64,000 bases of DNA from Adiantum capillus-veneris (taxonomy: Eukaryota; Streptophyta; Polypodiopsida; Polypodiales; Pteridaceae), in the NCBI GenBank assembly GCA_014529385.2, contig CM043952.1, forward strand, positions 55,076,119 through 55,140,118, given 5' to 3'. The notes under the pieces were generated by a model, which saw only the letters and a list, made by a program, of their open reading frames with translations, was not told the DNA's origin and searched no databases. The translations under genes and the position numbers were made by a program. Below, piece by piece: positions 21,939-32,400 of the stretch; the first letter of the stretch is position 1, and the number at the start of each line of letters is the position of its first letter.

Positions 21939-22510
21939 CTACATATTAGCAATGAGAGATGGAGAAGGAGAAGTATCCACTCCATGAAAGACAGTAGGAG
22001 AATCACTCTCGGCATTGAGAGTTATAGTGTTAGCCGCAAATTTTATGACAGTATCAGTCTCACAAAACCACTTAATGCCTAAAATCATATCACATCCTGA
22101 GACAGGAGAAACGACAAATCTTCTAGTGAAGGCAGTCTGTTGGATTTCAAACAACACATCACGGCATTTCTCGGTGATGAGAGCATCCATACCAGGACAA
22201 AAGCCAGAGACCTCGATAGGAGATCTCGGACTAACTTCGAGGCGGGCTTTCTCAACAAGAGAGGAACTGATCACATCATGCATACTACCTGGGTCAAACA
22301 ATATGACAAAACGGTGCCCCGACGTACGACCATAACATTTAATGAGAGAATCATCAATGGGAGGGTCCTGAGAAACTTTGGGCACAATCGTGTTATCATT
22401 CATTGCATTGACAGATGTAGTGGGTGCTGTGGGTTCTTTAGATTCATTCGATTCAAGCTTAGGACATGTTCTTTTTATGTGACCCTTAATGTGACAATGA
22501 AAACAACGAC
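21939..22510 (-). pseudogene. Gy1 zinc knuckle and aspartic protease
   Basis: Sense strand encodes a C-x2-C-x4-H-x4-C knuckle, CFHCHIKGHIKRTC (22464-22505), then, in frame 21939-22403, a retropepsin-like domain: HRFVILFDPGSMHDVIS (active-site DPG rather than DSG or DTG), EVSPRSPIEVSG, RRFVVSPVSGCDMILGIKW. The last block is the ILG flap-side motif of gypsy proteases. The stop at the end (NM then TAG) separates it from the downstream H/D frame by about 70 bases; in Gy6 the two are nearly continuous. Confidence 0.8.
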
Positions 22511-22538
22511 CTTCCTTAGAATAAGTGCTTTGTTCTTC

Positions 22539-22988
22539 CTAAGTGATATATCCTCCTACAATTCCTTGTGCTACCTTTTCATCTGGAGTAAGCTCAGGTT
22601 TAGCAGTTGTGTTAGCCTTACCCTTAGATTCATTGGAAGAATTCTTTGATGAGATATTGTTGGTAGATTGGTTAGAAGAGTGATCATTCTTACCATTCTT
22701 ACCGTTCTTACCGTTGTGAGGAGTCTGCGAGGTACTTGTGGAAGTCTTGTTCTCCTTAGGCTTTCCCTTGTTGTGCTTCATCTCCTGTGCGAGAGCAATC
22801 GCTACCGCCTTGTTGAGATCGATTGGATCGAGTACCTCGACATCGTGCTTGATATACTCGTCCAATCCAAAGAGAAAAGCCTCTTTGCGCTCTTTATCCG
22901 ACATGCGTAATTGGGTACCTAGCTGTAAAACACGATTAGAAAAAGACATGACAGGCATACCATTTTGCTTGAGAGCGCACCAATTGTC
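22539..22988 (-). pseudogene. Gy1 Gag capsid C-terminus, cut from its N-terminus by Co2
   Basis: Contains MPVMSFSNRVLQLGTQLRMS, ERKEAFLFGLDEYIK, LNKAVAIALAQEMKHNKGK: the retrotransposon Gag domain end, followed by an Asn/Ser/Lys-rich linker with GKNGKNGKN repeats. The N-terminal part lies at 28251-28954 on the other side of the copia insertion. Confidence 0.85.
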
Positions 22989-22993
22989 CTTCA

Positions 22994-23262
22994 TGTTGAG
23001 CGCGCGACGGTGTATGCAAGTGAAAGAGCACGCGAGGAAGTGCAGTGTGTGTGCAGAGAGGGGTGGCGAAAGCCAGCAGGAGAGGAAGCGCTAGCAGAAC
23101 GATGAGGGAGAGAGAGAGAGCTCACGTTTTTGGGGAAAACTCAATAAGTGAGTTTTGGGTTTTCCCACTTTTATTATAAGTGACCTTTAAAAAATGTGTA
23201 TATGAACCTGGACAAAGTATAAAAATGTACAAAAAGGGGTTATTTAGGCCTTTAACCCAACA
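22994..23262 (-). repeat. Co2 3' LTR
   Basis: TGTTGAGCGCGCG ... TTAACCCAACA. The right end is followed by ATCTCCCACTT, the complement of the polypurine tract AAGTGGGAGAT. Confidence 0.93.
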
Positions 23263-23351
23263 ATCTCCCACTTAAAGGCATAAATGACGCCTTTAAGTTA
23301 ACCAATTCCCACCAGCTGTATGCAATGCTCATGTTGAGCCTTAGCAAGACT

Positions 23352-24428
23352 CTAGGTGAGAACATCTGCAGGGTTATCTTGTGAGTGAATCTTAGTCAAG
23401 GTGACTAGACCATCCTCCAATACCTGTCGTATGAAGTGGTATCGCACATCAATGTGCTTTGTCCGTGCATGAAACATGGCATTCTTGTCCAAATAGACAG
23501 CACTCTGGCTATCACATCCCAAGACAGGAGTACTATCAGGCATACCGAGCTCTTTGACAAGTCTGCCCAACCATATGGCCTCTTTAGAAGCCTCAGTGGC
23601 TGAAATATATTCAGCCTCAGTAGTCAATGCCACAATTTTTTGCAGTCGTGAACACCAAGAGATAGCACCACCAGCAATAGCAAACACATAGCCACCAGTG
23701 GACTTCCTGGTATCCAAGTCACCTGCCATATCTGCATCACAATAGCCCTGCAACTTCAGGTCACTTTTGCCATAGCATATACACCTAGATTGTGTACCTG
23801 ACAAGTATCTCATAATGCATTTCATAGCTTCCCAATGTGCTTTGCCGGGATTGGACATGTATCTACTAACAACTCCCACTGCATGGGCAATGTCAGGACG
23901 AGTGGCAACCATAGCATACATAAGAGAACCACAAGCTGATACATAAGGGATTCCCTTCATAGCATTCATTGCCACGTCATCCTTTGGGCAATCAGCTTTG
24001 CTAAGTTTTGTGTGTGGAGGTAAAGGTACTCCAAGTGACTTAGCTTCAGCCATGTTAAACCTGTCAAGTACTTTAGCAATGTACTTTTCTTGAGATAAGA
24101 AGAGCAATTTCAGCTTTCTATCTCTCTTGATTCTCATGCCCAAGATGTGCTCAGCATCACCTAAATCCTTCATTGCAAAAGCTGAATTCAGCTGACGTTT
24201 AAGAGCATTAATGGTAGACTTATGCTTCCCAGCAATCAACATATCATCTACATATAGCACAAGGATTATAGGACTTTCATCATTATCCTTCTTTGTATAC
24301 AAACAATGGTCTGAATGGCTGCGTTTAAAGCCTTGAGACAACATAAAAGTATCAAACTTTTTGTACCACCGACGTGATGACTCCCTCAAAGCATACAGTG
24401 CCCTTCTTAGTTTGCAATGTGCATACAA
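23352..24428 (-). pseudogene. Co2 reverse transcriptase C-terminal part and RNase H
   Basis: 358 codons: LYVDDMLIAGK (catalytic YVDD), the connector with SACGSLMYAMVATRPDIAHA and VVSRYMSNPGKAHW, then RNase H with CDADMAGD, LTTEAEYISATEA, HIDVRYHFIRQ and NPADVLT at the end. A frameshift at about 24400 separates it from the upstream RT half. The RNase H looks otherwise complete. Confidence 0.93.
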
Positions 24429-25629
24429 GTTCCTTTCTATCAGGAACTACAAAACCCTGAGGTTGCTTCATGTAGATATCTTCATCAATGTCACCATGAA
24501 GAAAAGCTGTTTTTACATCCATTTGATTCAATTCTAAGTCAAGCACTGCAGCGAGAGCAAAAAGGACACGCAATGTCGTAAGCTTTACAACAGGAGAAAA
24601 GATCTCTTGAAAGTCAATCCCCTCTTTCTGTGCATACCCTTTGGCAACTAACCTTGCTTTATACTTGGGCTTTCCATCAACACATTTGACCTTGTAAACC
24701 CATTTGTTAGGAAGAGCCTTTCTTCCTTTAGGCAATGGCACAAGATCCCAAGTATTGTTTGCATGCAAAGATTTGATTTCCTCTTGCATCGCAAGCTCCC
24801 ACTTACTGCTTAACTCACATGATTTTGCCTCTTTATATGTAAGAGGCTCACCCTCATCTGTCAACATAACATGATGCAAAGAGGGGTCAAAGCGCTGTAT
24901 CAACCTTCTGACACGAGTAGACCTGCGTACCCAATGATCTACATTCTCAGGCACAGGTTCTACATCAGGAGACAACTCATTTTCAGCATGCTCATGCTGC
25001 TGAAAATCATTTTTAGCCATGACAGGTGGCTGGCCATCCTCATTTGGAGCATCTAAATCATGTCCTACCTCTTCTGGCTCAAGGTTAACCGTCTGATTAT
25101 CAATTACAGCTTGCGGTAATGCATCCTGAGGCTCTTTTTCAACATCAATAGGTGGCAAGAGAGGCTGAAATTTGACCGATTTCTTGTCAATTTCATAAGA
25201 TGTAGCATTTTTCAGCAATTTAGCCTCATTGAACACTACATCTCGGCTGCGTATAACCCTCTTAAACTGAGGCAACCATATCCTGTAGCCCATTTCACCC
25301 TCTTCCCCATAATCTAGGAAGAGTCCTTGGATGGACTTGGCATCTAGCTTTGTCCTCAAGTCATTACGAACATGGACAAAAGCCTCGCAGCCAAACACTC
25401 TCAAATGATCATAAGAGGCAGGTTTGCCAGACCAAACCTCCTCTGGAATGTCATTTTTTAGCGTACTGTTAGGAGAGCGATTGCATACATGAACTGCAGT
25501 TTTCAAAGCCTCTCCCCAAAACCCATGAGGGAGATTAGCCGTGGACAACATGCAACGCACTCTCTCACATAAAGTACGGTTATACCTCTCAGCCACACCA
25601 TTAGAAGATGGATTATAAGGGGCTGTCAA
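24352..25629 (-). pseudogene. Co2 integrase C-terminal half and RT N-terminal half
   Basis: Starts with the integrase block TAPYNPSSNGVAERYNRTL (catalytic E) and CNRSPN, VFGCEAFVHV, then an acidic linker, then RT: WELAMQEEIKSLHANNTWDL, NKWVYKVK, YKARLVAKGYAQKEGIDF and FSPVVKLTTLR up to GFVVPDRKELVC, where the frame shifts. In the same frame as the upstream integrase ORF, separated by one TAA where Lys is expected. Confidence 0.93.
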
Positions 25630-25635
25630 CTCCCT

Positions 25636-26175
25636 TTAAATCCCATATTCTTCGCAATAACGCTGAAATTCAGTAGACGTGTACTCCCCCCCATTTTCAG
25701 ATCTCAGACATTTAAGCTTACTACCCTTTTGCGTGGTCACAAAAGCATGAAACCTCTTAAATGCATTAAATGTTTCACTCTTATTCTTTAACAAATATGC
25801 CAAGCCTTTCCTAGTGCAATCATCAATGAATGTAACAAAGTATGATGCACCACCAAAAGACTTAACGGGCATTGAATATACATCGGAGTGAATTAAATCA
25901 AGAGCATTAGCTTTGCGCGAGACACTAGAATAATAAGAAGACTTCTTTTGTTTACCATACAAACAGTCATTACAAAAATCTAACTTGGTGCCCTTTATAT
26001 AAACCCTCTTCAAAGAGGAGAGCACATCAAGTCCCTTCTGGCTCATATGGCCAAGTCTTTTGTGCCACAACTCCAAATGAGAAGCAACTTTGGCCATTGT
26101 AAGAAACTTGCCAGGCAAAGCTTTGCCATGTAAATAGTACAATGTACCACTCTTGCATCCCTTGACAATGAGCAT
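25636..26175 (-). pseudogene. Co2 GAG-pre-integrase and integrase N-terminal half
   Basis: Contains the zinc-binding part (LWHKRLGHMSQKGL, CNDCLYGKQ) and the start of the core (IHSDV, FVTFIDDCTRKGLAYLL, then CLRSENGGEYTS). In copia integrases the last motif is normally SDNGGEY; the second catalytic aspartate is replaced by glutamate here. Confidence 0.92.
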
Positions 26176-26616
26176 TTATCCCTTAAGCAACTTCCATGAA
26201 CCCCCAACAAAAATGGTTGTATAACCCTGTGCATCCATCTGGCCAACAGACAATAGACTCTTCTTGATGCGTGGTACATACCTTACATCTTTAAGCATAA
26301 ACTCTTGGCCATTGTTTAATGCCAAGCGCACAGCGCCCATTCCTTCAATGTCACAAGCATGGTTATCCCCAAGGTAAACCTTGCTATACTTGCCTGCATG
26401 ATAAGAAGCAAAACACTCCACAGATGGAGTCACATGAAATGAGGCACCCGAGTCTACTATCCAAGACTGTGTAAGGCCATCATTTGCACTTAGCAATGCA
26501 TCAATGACATCTCTACGTGAGATAAGCATGTCTTCTGCATTTGCTACAACAAAATCTGAGGGGCATGAAGCTGCAACCAAGATCTCCTCACTGTCGGATA
26601 ACTCTGTGATAACCAC
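26176..26616 (-). pseudogene. Co2 aspartic protease
   Basis: SWIVDSGASFHVTP (catalytic DSGA), then YLGDNHACDIEGMGAVRL and LKDVRYVPRIKKSLLSVGQ, the standard copia protease and its downstream block. The frame is the same as the flanking Gag and integrase frames; stops at 26176-26178 and 26728-26730 interrupt it. Confidence 0.92.
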
Positions 26617-26727
26617 ACTAGAGGATACATTGACAGTCTCCGAATCCTTGGAGGAGGTACCTATTGATTTTTCCCCTTTCTTATCCTCTGTCTTCTTCTT
26701 CTCCTGTGATTCCTTCTTTCTTTCCTG

Positions 26728-27396
26728 CTAATACTTGCAATCTGGCTTCTTATGGCCTTTTCTACCACACTGGTAACAAGTCACATCCTTATCCCTAGAC
26801 TTGCTTTTGCTCCTGTTTTGAGTCTTGGTACCTGTATTTTGCTTCTGATTTCTGCCTCTCGCATTGTAAGCAGAATTGCCATCTTCCCCACCACTAGACT
26901 TGCGTCTAATTTCCTCATTTAAGATGGAGCCTCGCACTCCATCATATGTGAGGTTGGGGCTATTACTCAAAGAAACCACAAGCGTTTCCCAAGAGTCTGA
27001 CAAAGTCATCAACAAAAATATGGCTTTCAACTTGTCATCAAAAGGTTGAAGCCCAGTATCCTATAGCTGACTCATAACACTGGTGAAAGCACTTAAGTGC
27101 TCAGAAGCCGACTTGGCTTCGTCAAGCATCATGTTCACCAGTTTGCGCATCAAATACACCTGATTTACAGGGGTGGCATTCTCATAAGTGGCCTTCAACT
27201 TATGCCAAATTGCATGTGCAATGTCCGAGTCCTTTATGTCCACCAGAATGTCATCGGTCACAACCATTTTGATATAGGCCTTCTCCCTCTTGTTGAGCTT
27301 GGCCCAATCCTCATCCGGCATATCCTCAGGCTTTACAGCCAAAAGGGCGTCCTCGCAATCTTTGAGAACAAAATCCCCTGCATCCTGTCCTGCCAT
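26728..27396 (-). pseudogene. Co2 Gag
   Basis: Two same-frame segments (27061-27396 and 26728-27030) separated by a TAG after MSQL. They contain KLNKREKAYIKMVVTDDILV, AIWHKLKATYENAT, LMRKLVNMMLDEA and the CCHC knuckle CYQCGRKGHKKPDC, the usual copia Gag order. The start codon is in the MAGQDAG context at 27396. Confidence 0.92.
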
Positions 27397-27972
27397 AGGT
27401 CGAAACCTGTACCGTCAAATCACTTTTCCATCAAGCTCTTGGCATCAGACGACGAGGAAGTAGAGGCCATTTGCACGGATAAAAATGCAACAGAAAGTGT
27501 CTACACAAAATCTGAAAATTTTCAGTGATCACAATGTACCGCACGTTGCATACAATGTGCTGAAAATTTCAGCAATTAATAAGTATCCCCAATGCGTACT
27601 TGCATAAACGAACAAAAGGCGTACATAAACCTCAATTTGTGTACATAAAAACAGTCCAATTCTTATTTTTCTGCAAATTTACTGTTTTGGCGCATCAATT
27701 TGCATCAAATGGACCTGTTTTGAGTGGGAAAAGCAAGGGGCTTTCATGGAAATCGATTTAGAACACTTGCGTTTTGCTGTTTTGACCTGTAATTTTCTGG
27801 TTTTTACCTGTTTTGACCTAATTTCAGCTTGTTTTAGGCTGTTTTGGAAACCCTGATCACCCTAGGTGACACCGGAAGCAAGGGGCTTCGCGATGAAAGC
27901 GGAAATTTGACGCGAGAGAAGCCTTTTGCCTGCTGTCCAGCCTCTTGCGCAAAGCTTCTGAAACCCTAATCT

Positions 27973-27985
27973 GGCTCTAATACCA
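27973..27985 (-). other. Co2 primer binding site
   Basis: Sense TGGTATTAGAGCC, two bases after the 5' LTR; matches the initiator-Met tRNA 3' end with one substitution (usual form TGGTATCAGAGCC). Confidence 0.85.
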
Positions 27986-27987
27986 GT

Positions 27988-28245
27988 TGTTGAGCGCGCG
28001 ACGGTGTGTGCAAGTGAAAGAGCACGCGAGGAAGTGCAGTGTGTGCAGAGAGGGGTGGTGAAAGCCAACAGGAGAGAAAGCGCTAGCAGAACGATGAGGG
28101 AGAGAGAGAGAGCTCACGTTTTTGGGGAAAACTCAATAAGTGAGTTTTGGGTTTTCCCACTTTTATTATAAGCGACCTTTAAAAATGTGTATATTGAACC
28201 TGGACAAAGTATAAAGATGTACAAAAAGGGGTTGAAGGCCTAAAT
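27988..28245 (-). repeat. Co2 5' LTR, slightly truncated end
   Basis: TGTTGAGCGCGCG start identical to the other LTR; its outer end stops at GGCCTAAAT and lacks the last bases (TTAACCCAACA) seen at 23252-23262. The target duplication CTTCA follows directly. Confidence 0.9.
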
Positions 28246-28250
28246 CTTCA

Positions 28251-28954
28251 ATCGTGCAAGGTACTGAGGTGGCATAAATCGCGCCTTGAGCTTGTCTTGG
28301 AAATCAGCCTAACTAAAAGAGGGGCGTGAAATCGTCGGCTGTCTTTAGGTGCGCGGCTAGCTGTGCCTCTTGCCATGCGTGGTACCAATTAATGGAATCA
28401 CCGGCAAGGTACATAGCTACCGTCTAAACTTTGCTATTGCTTGTCTTCTTAATTGTCGCAAAATAAGCATTAAATTGATGCAACCAAGAATGAATAACAG
28501 TAGCATCCATCTTACCATCATACTTACTGAAAGTCACTTTTTCGGTGACTGGGTTGTTGGAATCCGCATCGTGGCTTGCACCACGAGAGGAACTCCCATG
28601 ATCTTTGGGTGGTTCGGTCTTCGAGGTGAGAACTTGGGCAAGCAATACTTGAGTGCGTAGCTCTCGTCGAGCTTCGCGCTCGGCCTCCAATGCTGCGTTT
28701 CTTGTTGCCGCTTCTTCCTTCCTGAGTTCTTTTCTTTCTTTTCTTGCATCGCGCTCGCGTTCTAATGCAAGGCGCTTGTCTTCCTGTCTATCCATCATGG
28801 CCATCATTTGCTTCATCATTGCCTCCATAGGGTTTGGCGTAGATGGCGAAGGGGGAGGGCTGGAAAAATCTCCTGGTGGGGAAAATCCTTCGTTGCCTCT
28901 CTCATGCTCATTACCTGAATGCGAAGTATCGATGCCGCTTCGGGTGACGACCAT
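28251..28954 (-). pseudogene. Gy1 Gag N-terminus and capsid
   Basis: Starts MVVTRSG at 28954. A Pro/Ser-rich stretch and PMEAMMKQMMAMMDRQE lead into a charged Arg/Glu coiled coil, then the capsid block VTFSKYDGKMDATVIHSWLH and FNAYFATIKK. An in-frame TAG after NSKV (where Leu TTG is usual) interrupts it at 28424; sense continues through CRALPW-like sequence to the Co2 insertion. Confidence 0.85.
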
Positions 28955-28969
28955 GCACTATGATCTTGG

Positions 28970-29070
28970 GGTCTTAAGCTCGCGAGGAACTTGGGTTCTT
29001 GAGGGTCTTGAGGTTCTTGAGGTCCTTGATTCGTGAGAATCTAGGGTTCTTGAGGTTCTTGAAGTTTTCT
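28970..29070 (-). repeat. Gy1 pre-gag repeat of CAAGAACCT units
   Basis: On the sense strand, 9-base units like CAAGAACCT and CAAGACCCT are iterated in the leader just before the gag ATG. The same array occurs in the other Gy elements. Confidence 0.75.
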
Positions 29071-29319
29071 TTCGCTTGCAAATCGCGTTGGAGAAGGATC
29101 TTCTCTTCACCCGAGTTCTACCCTTTGCTGCGGGCTCACCCCTTGGCGGCCTTGCGCTCACACCAAGGTTGCTTTTTCCCACCTCACGTCGATTGGCCGG
29201 CCGCTAAGTGCACGGTCCGCTCTCAATGAGTGAAAAGAGACACAAGGGGAGGCTGGACAAGCCCTTCTTTCTTGGGATTCCTGTCGCTCTTCAACAAAAC
29301 ACGATTAGGAATCGCCACG

Positions 29320-29335
29320 CCCAAGTAAACTTGGG
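29320..29335 (-). ncRNA. Gy1 leader hairpin CCCAAG-loop-CTTGGG
   Basis: Sense CCCAAG TTTA CTTGGG, about 70-85 bases after the primer site. The six-base stem is identical in six Gy elements while the loop varies (see findings). A cis-acting RNA element of the leader, for example in packaging or dimerisation, is an inference. Confidence 0.55.
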
Positions 29336-29406
29336 TTCGTGAGATCACAAGAAGCAAAAAAAAATTCTTGTGGTTCTTCCCTTGAGTAATGCAAAACACT
29401 TCCAAA

Positions 29407-29418
29407 GCTCTGATACCA
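29407..29418 (-). other. Gy1 primer binding site (tRNA-iMet)
   Basis: Sense TGGTATCAGAGC, one base after the 5' LTR; matches the 3' end of initiator methionine tRNA. Confidence 0.92.
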
Positions 29419-29950
29419 ATGTTAGGTGCAGCGGAATGAATGTTGTATTTTCTCAAGATTAGTGATCTTTATTGCTCAAGGTTCCTTTTAGTTCTTAGGG
29501 AAAGAGAGAGCTTTCCGTCTTATGGAGAGTGGTATGATCACGAACAATGTGAGTGGATGTTGTGCGTGCAAGTGAATGAGACTGAGAGAAGGAGAGAGAA
29601 GAGATACGACACCGAGAGGTTGTAAAACCCTTCTCCGAAGGCCCACGAGAGTGGTCTATTCTTTGATTGCACAAAGGTGTACAATGCGTATGCAATGGAC
29701 AGATGCAAGTGGGACTATGCCGACGACGATGACGGTGATGATGACGACGACTCGATGGCTAAAATCTGTAGGCTTGTAATCGCTGAATTCGGGGACTCTT
29801 TCGGTGGCTGAAAATGACTGTTTTGGCTGTGTTTTCTTGGGCTAAACTTGGGGGATTGTCACAAATGGGAGCGCATAACAATATAAAATATACTCGGATA
29901 AATAGAATTTATCACTTAATACTGAAGCCAAAGGATATAGAGAGAAATAA

Positions 29951-29952
<2 letters not shown>

Positions 29953-30028
<76 letters not shown>
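29953..30028. repeat. (GA)n microsatellite in the solo LTR
   Basis: About 38 uninterrupted GA units inside the presumed R-U5 part of the solo LTR. Confidence 0.95.
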
Positions 30029-30031
<3 letters not shown>

Positions 30032-30500
30032 CGACACAGTACTTGGACCAGAAGATGGGCTGGTCCCCCCCCTTAAAGAGTATTCTTTATTAGGGAGAAT
30101 CTTTTTACAAGCACAAGAACCGGAGAAAACCCCTCCGTTCTAAATCTCTGACTCAATGGTAGTTCCTTCCCGTAAGGGAAATCCGAGAGACAAGCTCTCA
30201 ATCCTTTTTCCGTCTGTACTCGGAGTTGAGACTCTGCAGACAATTTCCGAATTCCGTTTCCGGAATTCCCAAGCGTAGACCGAAGCCTTCTCGCTTCCCC
30301 TTCGCGATGAAGTACCTGCAAACACACATGCAAACATGCGACAACAATTCGTATGGCGAATCCACAATAGATACCTGTCGCTCTTGCGTGGGAAAAGCGA
30401 CTTCCGTGCTTCGTAGTCTCGCGCGATCTCTCGCGTCTTCTGGTGGCAGAGTCTTCTCTTGCTGGCGCTGGCAACCTCTTTTCAGTGAGGGCATGTGGTG

Positions 30501-30510
30501 CTTTTATAGC
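30501..30510 (-). promoter_or_regulatory. TATA box of the solo LTR
   Basis: Sense GCTATAAAAG, placing U3 to the right (towards 31390) and R-U5 to the left. Confidence 0.55.
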
Positions 30511-30938
30511 TCCTTGACCACGGCATGAATAGCTGCTTGCGTAGAGATCGCGGCCGTTTTTTTTTTTCCCCTTTTCTACCCGAAATAGGGAGAGAGAATT
30601 CGCTGGCTGATCTGTTGCCTTATTTATCAGATGGTTGCCCACTTATTAAATGGGCGGCCGGCGTATTTTAAAAATAATCTAAATCTGCCCAAAAACTCAA
30701 TAAAACCTTATAAGTTAAAAACAATGCTTTCACAGCACTTCCTAGGGGTCCCTGGATGCAACCACATGCACGAATGCAATGCAAACATAGATTCCTCGCG
30801 GGAAAGCGTTTGCTCTTCCCGGAAAACTCGTTCAAATTTTCCGCTTTTTAAGAAAAGCTTCTCAGAACCCATCTTTATTCTTGTGCTTGCGTCTTTACGC
30901 GTATTCCTCTTTTCCAGTTCGGATTTCCTCTCGACTAT

Positions 30939-31227
30939 GGATATCCCCTTTCCGATGCACCCGTCACCCACCTTGTGACGCATCAGGAATACCCATCACC
31001 TAGTCCTTTCCTACCGAACTTACGGTACAATCCCCTTCACGATGCTCTATGTCACCCATCCTATGACGCATCAGAGATGTCCGTTCCCGGATGGTCGGAT
31101 ACTTCTTACTGATGCTCCCTGTCACCCATCCGATGTGACGCATCAGAAGTATCCGTTCCTGGTGGCCTTACAGGTATTCCCTTTCACAGTGCTCCTGTCA
31201 TTACTTTGAATGACGCACTAGGGATAC
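30939..31227 (-). repeat. Array of four long palindromes in the solo LTR U3
   Basis: Units at 30939-30993, 31024-31085, 31096-31155 and 31174-31227, each an imperfect hairpin. The best, unit 3, pairs GGATACTTCT with AGAAGTATCC-type arms around CTGATGC...GCATCAG and GTCAC...GTGAC. Unit 4 has the changed arms AGTGC...GCACT and GTCATT...AATGAC, still complementary. The array is upstream of the TATA box on the sense strand. Confidence 0.75.
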
Positions 31228-31239
31228 TCTGTACTCGGA

Positions 31240-31365
31240 TGTCTCCAGTGAGAAAAACCCTCTCACTTAAAATTCCAATAATTCATTTAGAATTATTTTT
31301 CTTGGTGTTCCAAGCGAGAACCCTCTCACTTATAAATCCAATAATTCATTTAGAATTATTTTCTT
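31240..31365. repeat. Two copies of a 50-bp repeat at the solo LTR outer end
   Basis: CCCTCTCACTTA...AATCCAATAATTCATTTAG occurs twice, each containing the inverted repeat AATAATTC...GAATTATT. Confidence 0.7.
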
Positions 31366-32400
31366 GTCAGATAAAGCCAATTTAGCAACAGGGATCATCT
31401 ACAATTGAATGGGGGCTGATCTGCTACTATTCCTCTGATGAGAAGATACATTCATCTATGGCTGAAATCTGCGTTTTCTTCTATGCTGAAACTGTGGATC
31501 TGCTGGCGTTTTTGATGGGCTGAAAAACGCTAGGAAGAACTGAGGTCTGCTGGCGTTTTTGCATAAAAAAACGCTGGCTGAAAGTGGATTGTCTTGGCAA
31601 TAAAAACGCTGGCCTGAATGCCCTGTAAGAAGTCGCTAGGCAATGGCTGATCTGGCGATGGCTGATCCTGGACAAAACGCCAAGAGGAAGTGGGAGGTAT
31701 GGCGATGGGGGGTCATGAGGGGGGGGGGGTACTGTTGAGAAGTTTCTTGTTGAGCAAGAAGCTCCTGCTGCCTCAAGTGTGAACTTTGGTTTGCTTATAT
31801 ATTAACTTAGCAAAATTGCCCTACCTACTTTTGTAGGAAAGTCACTTAAAAATAATAAGTGAAAATCCCAATAAATAGGAAAATGGGCTAAATGCACTGG
31901 AAAATTCCCCTAACTGATGCTAATGGATTTTGATGGGAATTCCGATGATCATGCTGTGTGCAACCGGAGGATATGCATCTATGCTAAGTGACTGGGCATG
32001 CACGGTCTACGAATAGACTCACAAAAGTGCCAGATCACTGCTAATCTAGACTCGATTGGACTGATTGAACCTTGCTGTGGTGTAGCTTGTCCACGGACAC
32101 ATAGGGTTGGGATGTGTCACGTGACAATAAGCCACTTGATACAAAAGAATAGCCAAGGAAAATAGTAGTAGAGGAAGAACCAGCCCCAAAGAGTCTGTAT
32201 TGAAAAAAAAGTTAAAACCCCATTAAGCCTGGGGGAGAATTGAGGGTTGACATTAAAGGGGAATCGATGGTTGTTTGCCATCAGGAATGCACTTCATCGA
32301 TCGAGTGCCGGGTCAAAAATTTTGCATAGTGGGGATCTTTCGAAAACTAAAGCATCTGCTTTCCACAGGCATCAACTTGATGTTGACGTTGCATCTCCAT

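Larger units (their letters stand above)
22994..28245 (-). mobile_element. Co2: nearly full-length Ty1-copia element nested in Gy1 gag
   Basis: Bounded by LTRs of 269 bp (22994-23262) and 258 bp (27988-28245) and by the duplication CTTCA (22989-22993, 28246-28250). A polypurine tract AAGTGGGAGAT and a Met-tRNA-like primer site set the orientation. All copia domains are present in order, with four in-frame stops and one frameshift. The LTRs are very similar, so insertion was fairly recent and later than Gy1. Confidence 0.93.
29857..31390 (-). mobile_element. Solo LTR of an unrelated retrotransposon
   Basis: 1534 bp, TGTCACAAATGG...TTTAGCAACA, flanked by GGGAT at 29852-29856 and 31391-31395, and absent from the corresponding place in the other Gy1 LTR. 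There is no internal coding region. On the minus strand a TATA box GCTATAAAAG (30501-30510) follows a long U3 that contains four palindromes, and a (TC)n tract lies towards the end. A solo LTR left by recombination is the simplest reading. Open frames inside it (for example 30073-30642) have no known domain. Confidence 0.85.
19559..32126 (-). mobile_element. Gy1: Ty3-gypsy chromodomain element lacking RT and integrase core, complete ends
   Basis: It is bounded by LTRs of 1167 and about 1168 bp (the latter after removing a nested insertion) and by the target duplication ATAAG at 19554-19558 and 32127-32131. The primer site (29407-29418) and polypurine tract (20726-20737) put it on the minus strand. 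After subtracting the nested copia element (22994-28245) and solo LTR (29857-31390), the element is about 5.8 kb. It codes for Gag with a zinc knuckle, a protease-like domain and a fused H/D-repeat, integrase-end, chromodomain frame, with no RT, RNase H or DDE core. It depends on trans functions for movement. Confidence 0.9.
29420..32126 (-). repeat. Gy1 5' LTR, interrupted
   Basis: TGTTAGGTGCAGCGG at the left and TGTCACGTGACA at the right (32115-32126). An inserted solo LTR (29857-31390 plus GGGAT duplication) accounts for its excess length; without it the length matches the other LTR. Confidence 0.92.

Noticed and set aside
21664-21987. Isoleucine/methionine-rich frame opposite the H/D array
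   Set aside because: It is the complement of the H/D minisatellite (ATCATG... repeats) and has no support of its own.
30073-30642. 189-codon frame inside the solo LTR
   Set aside because: It overlaps the TATA box and the GA-adjacent region of a non-coding LTR, and overlapping frames of similar length exist on both strands.
30939-31227. CRISPR-like array
   Set aside because: Only four imperfect palindromic units of differing sequence and spacing within an LTR of a plant genome; no spacers of constant length.
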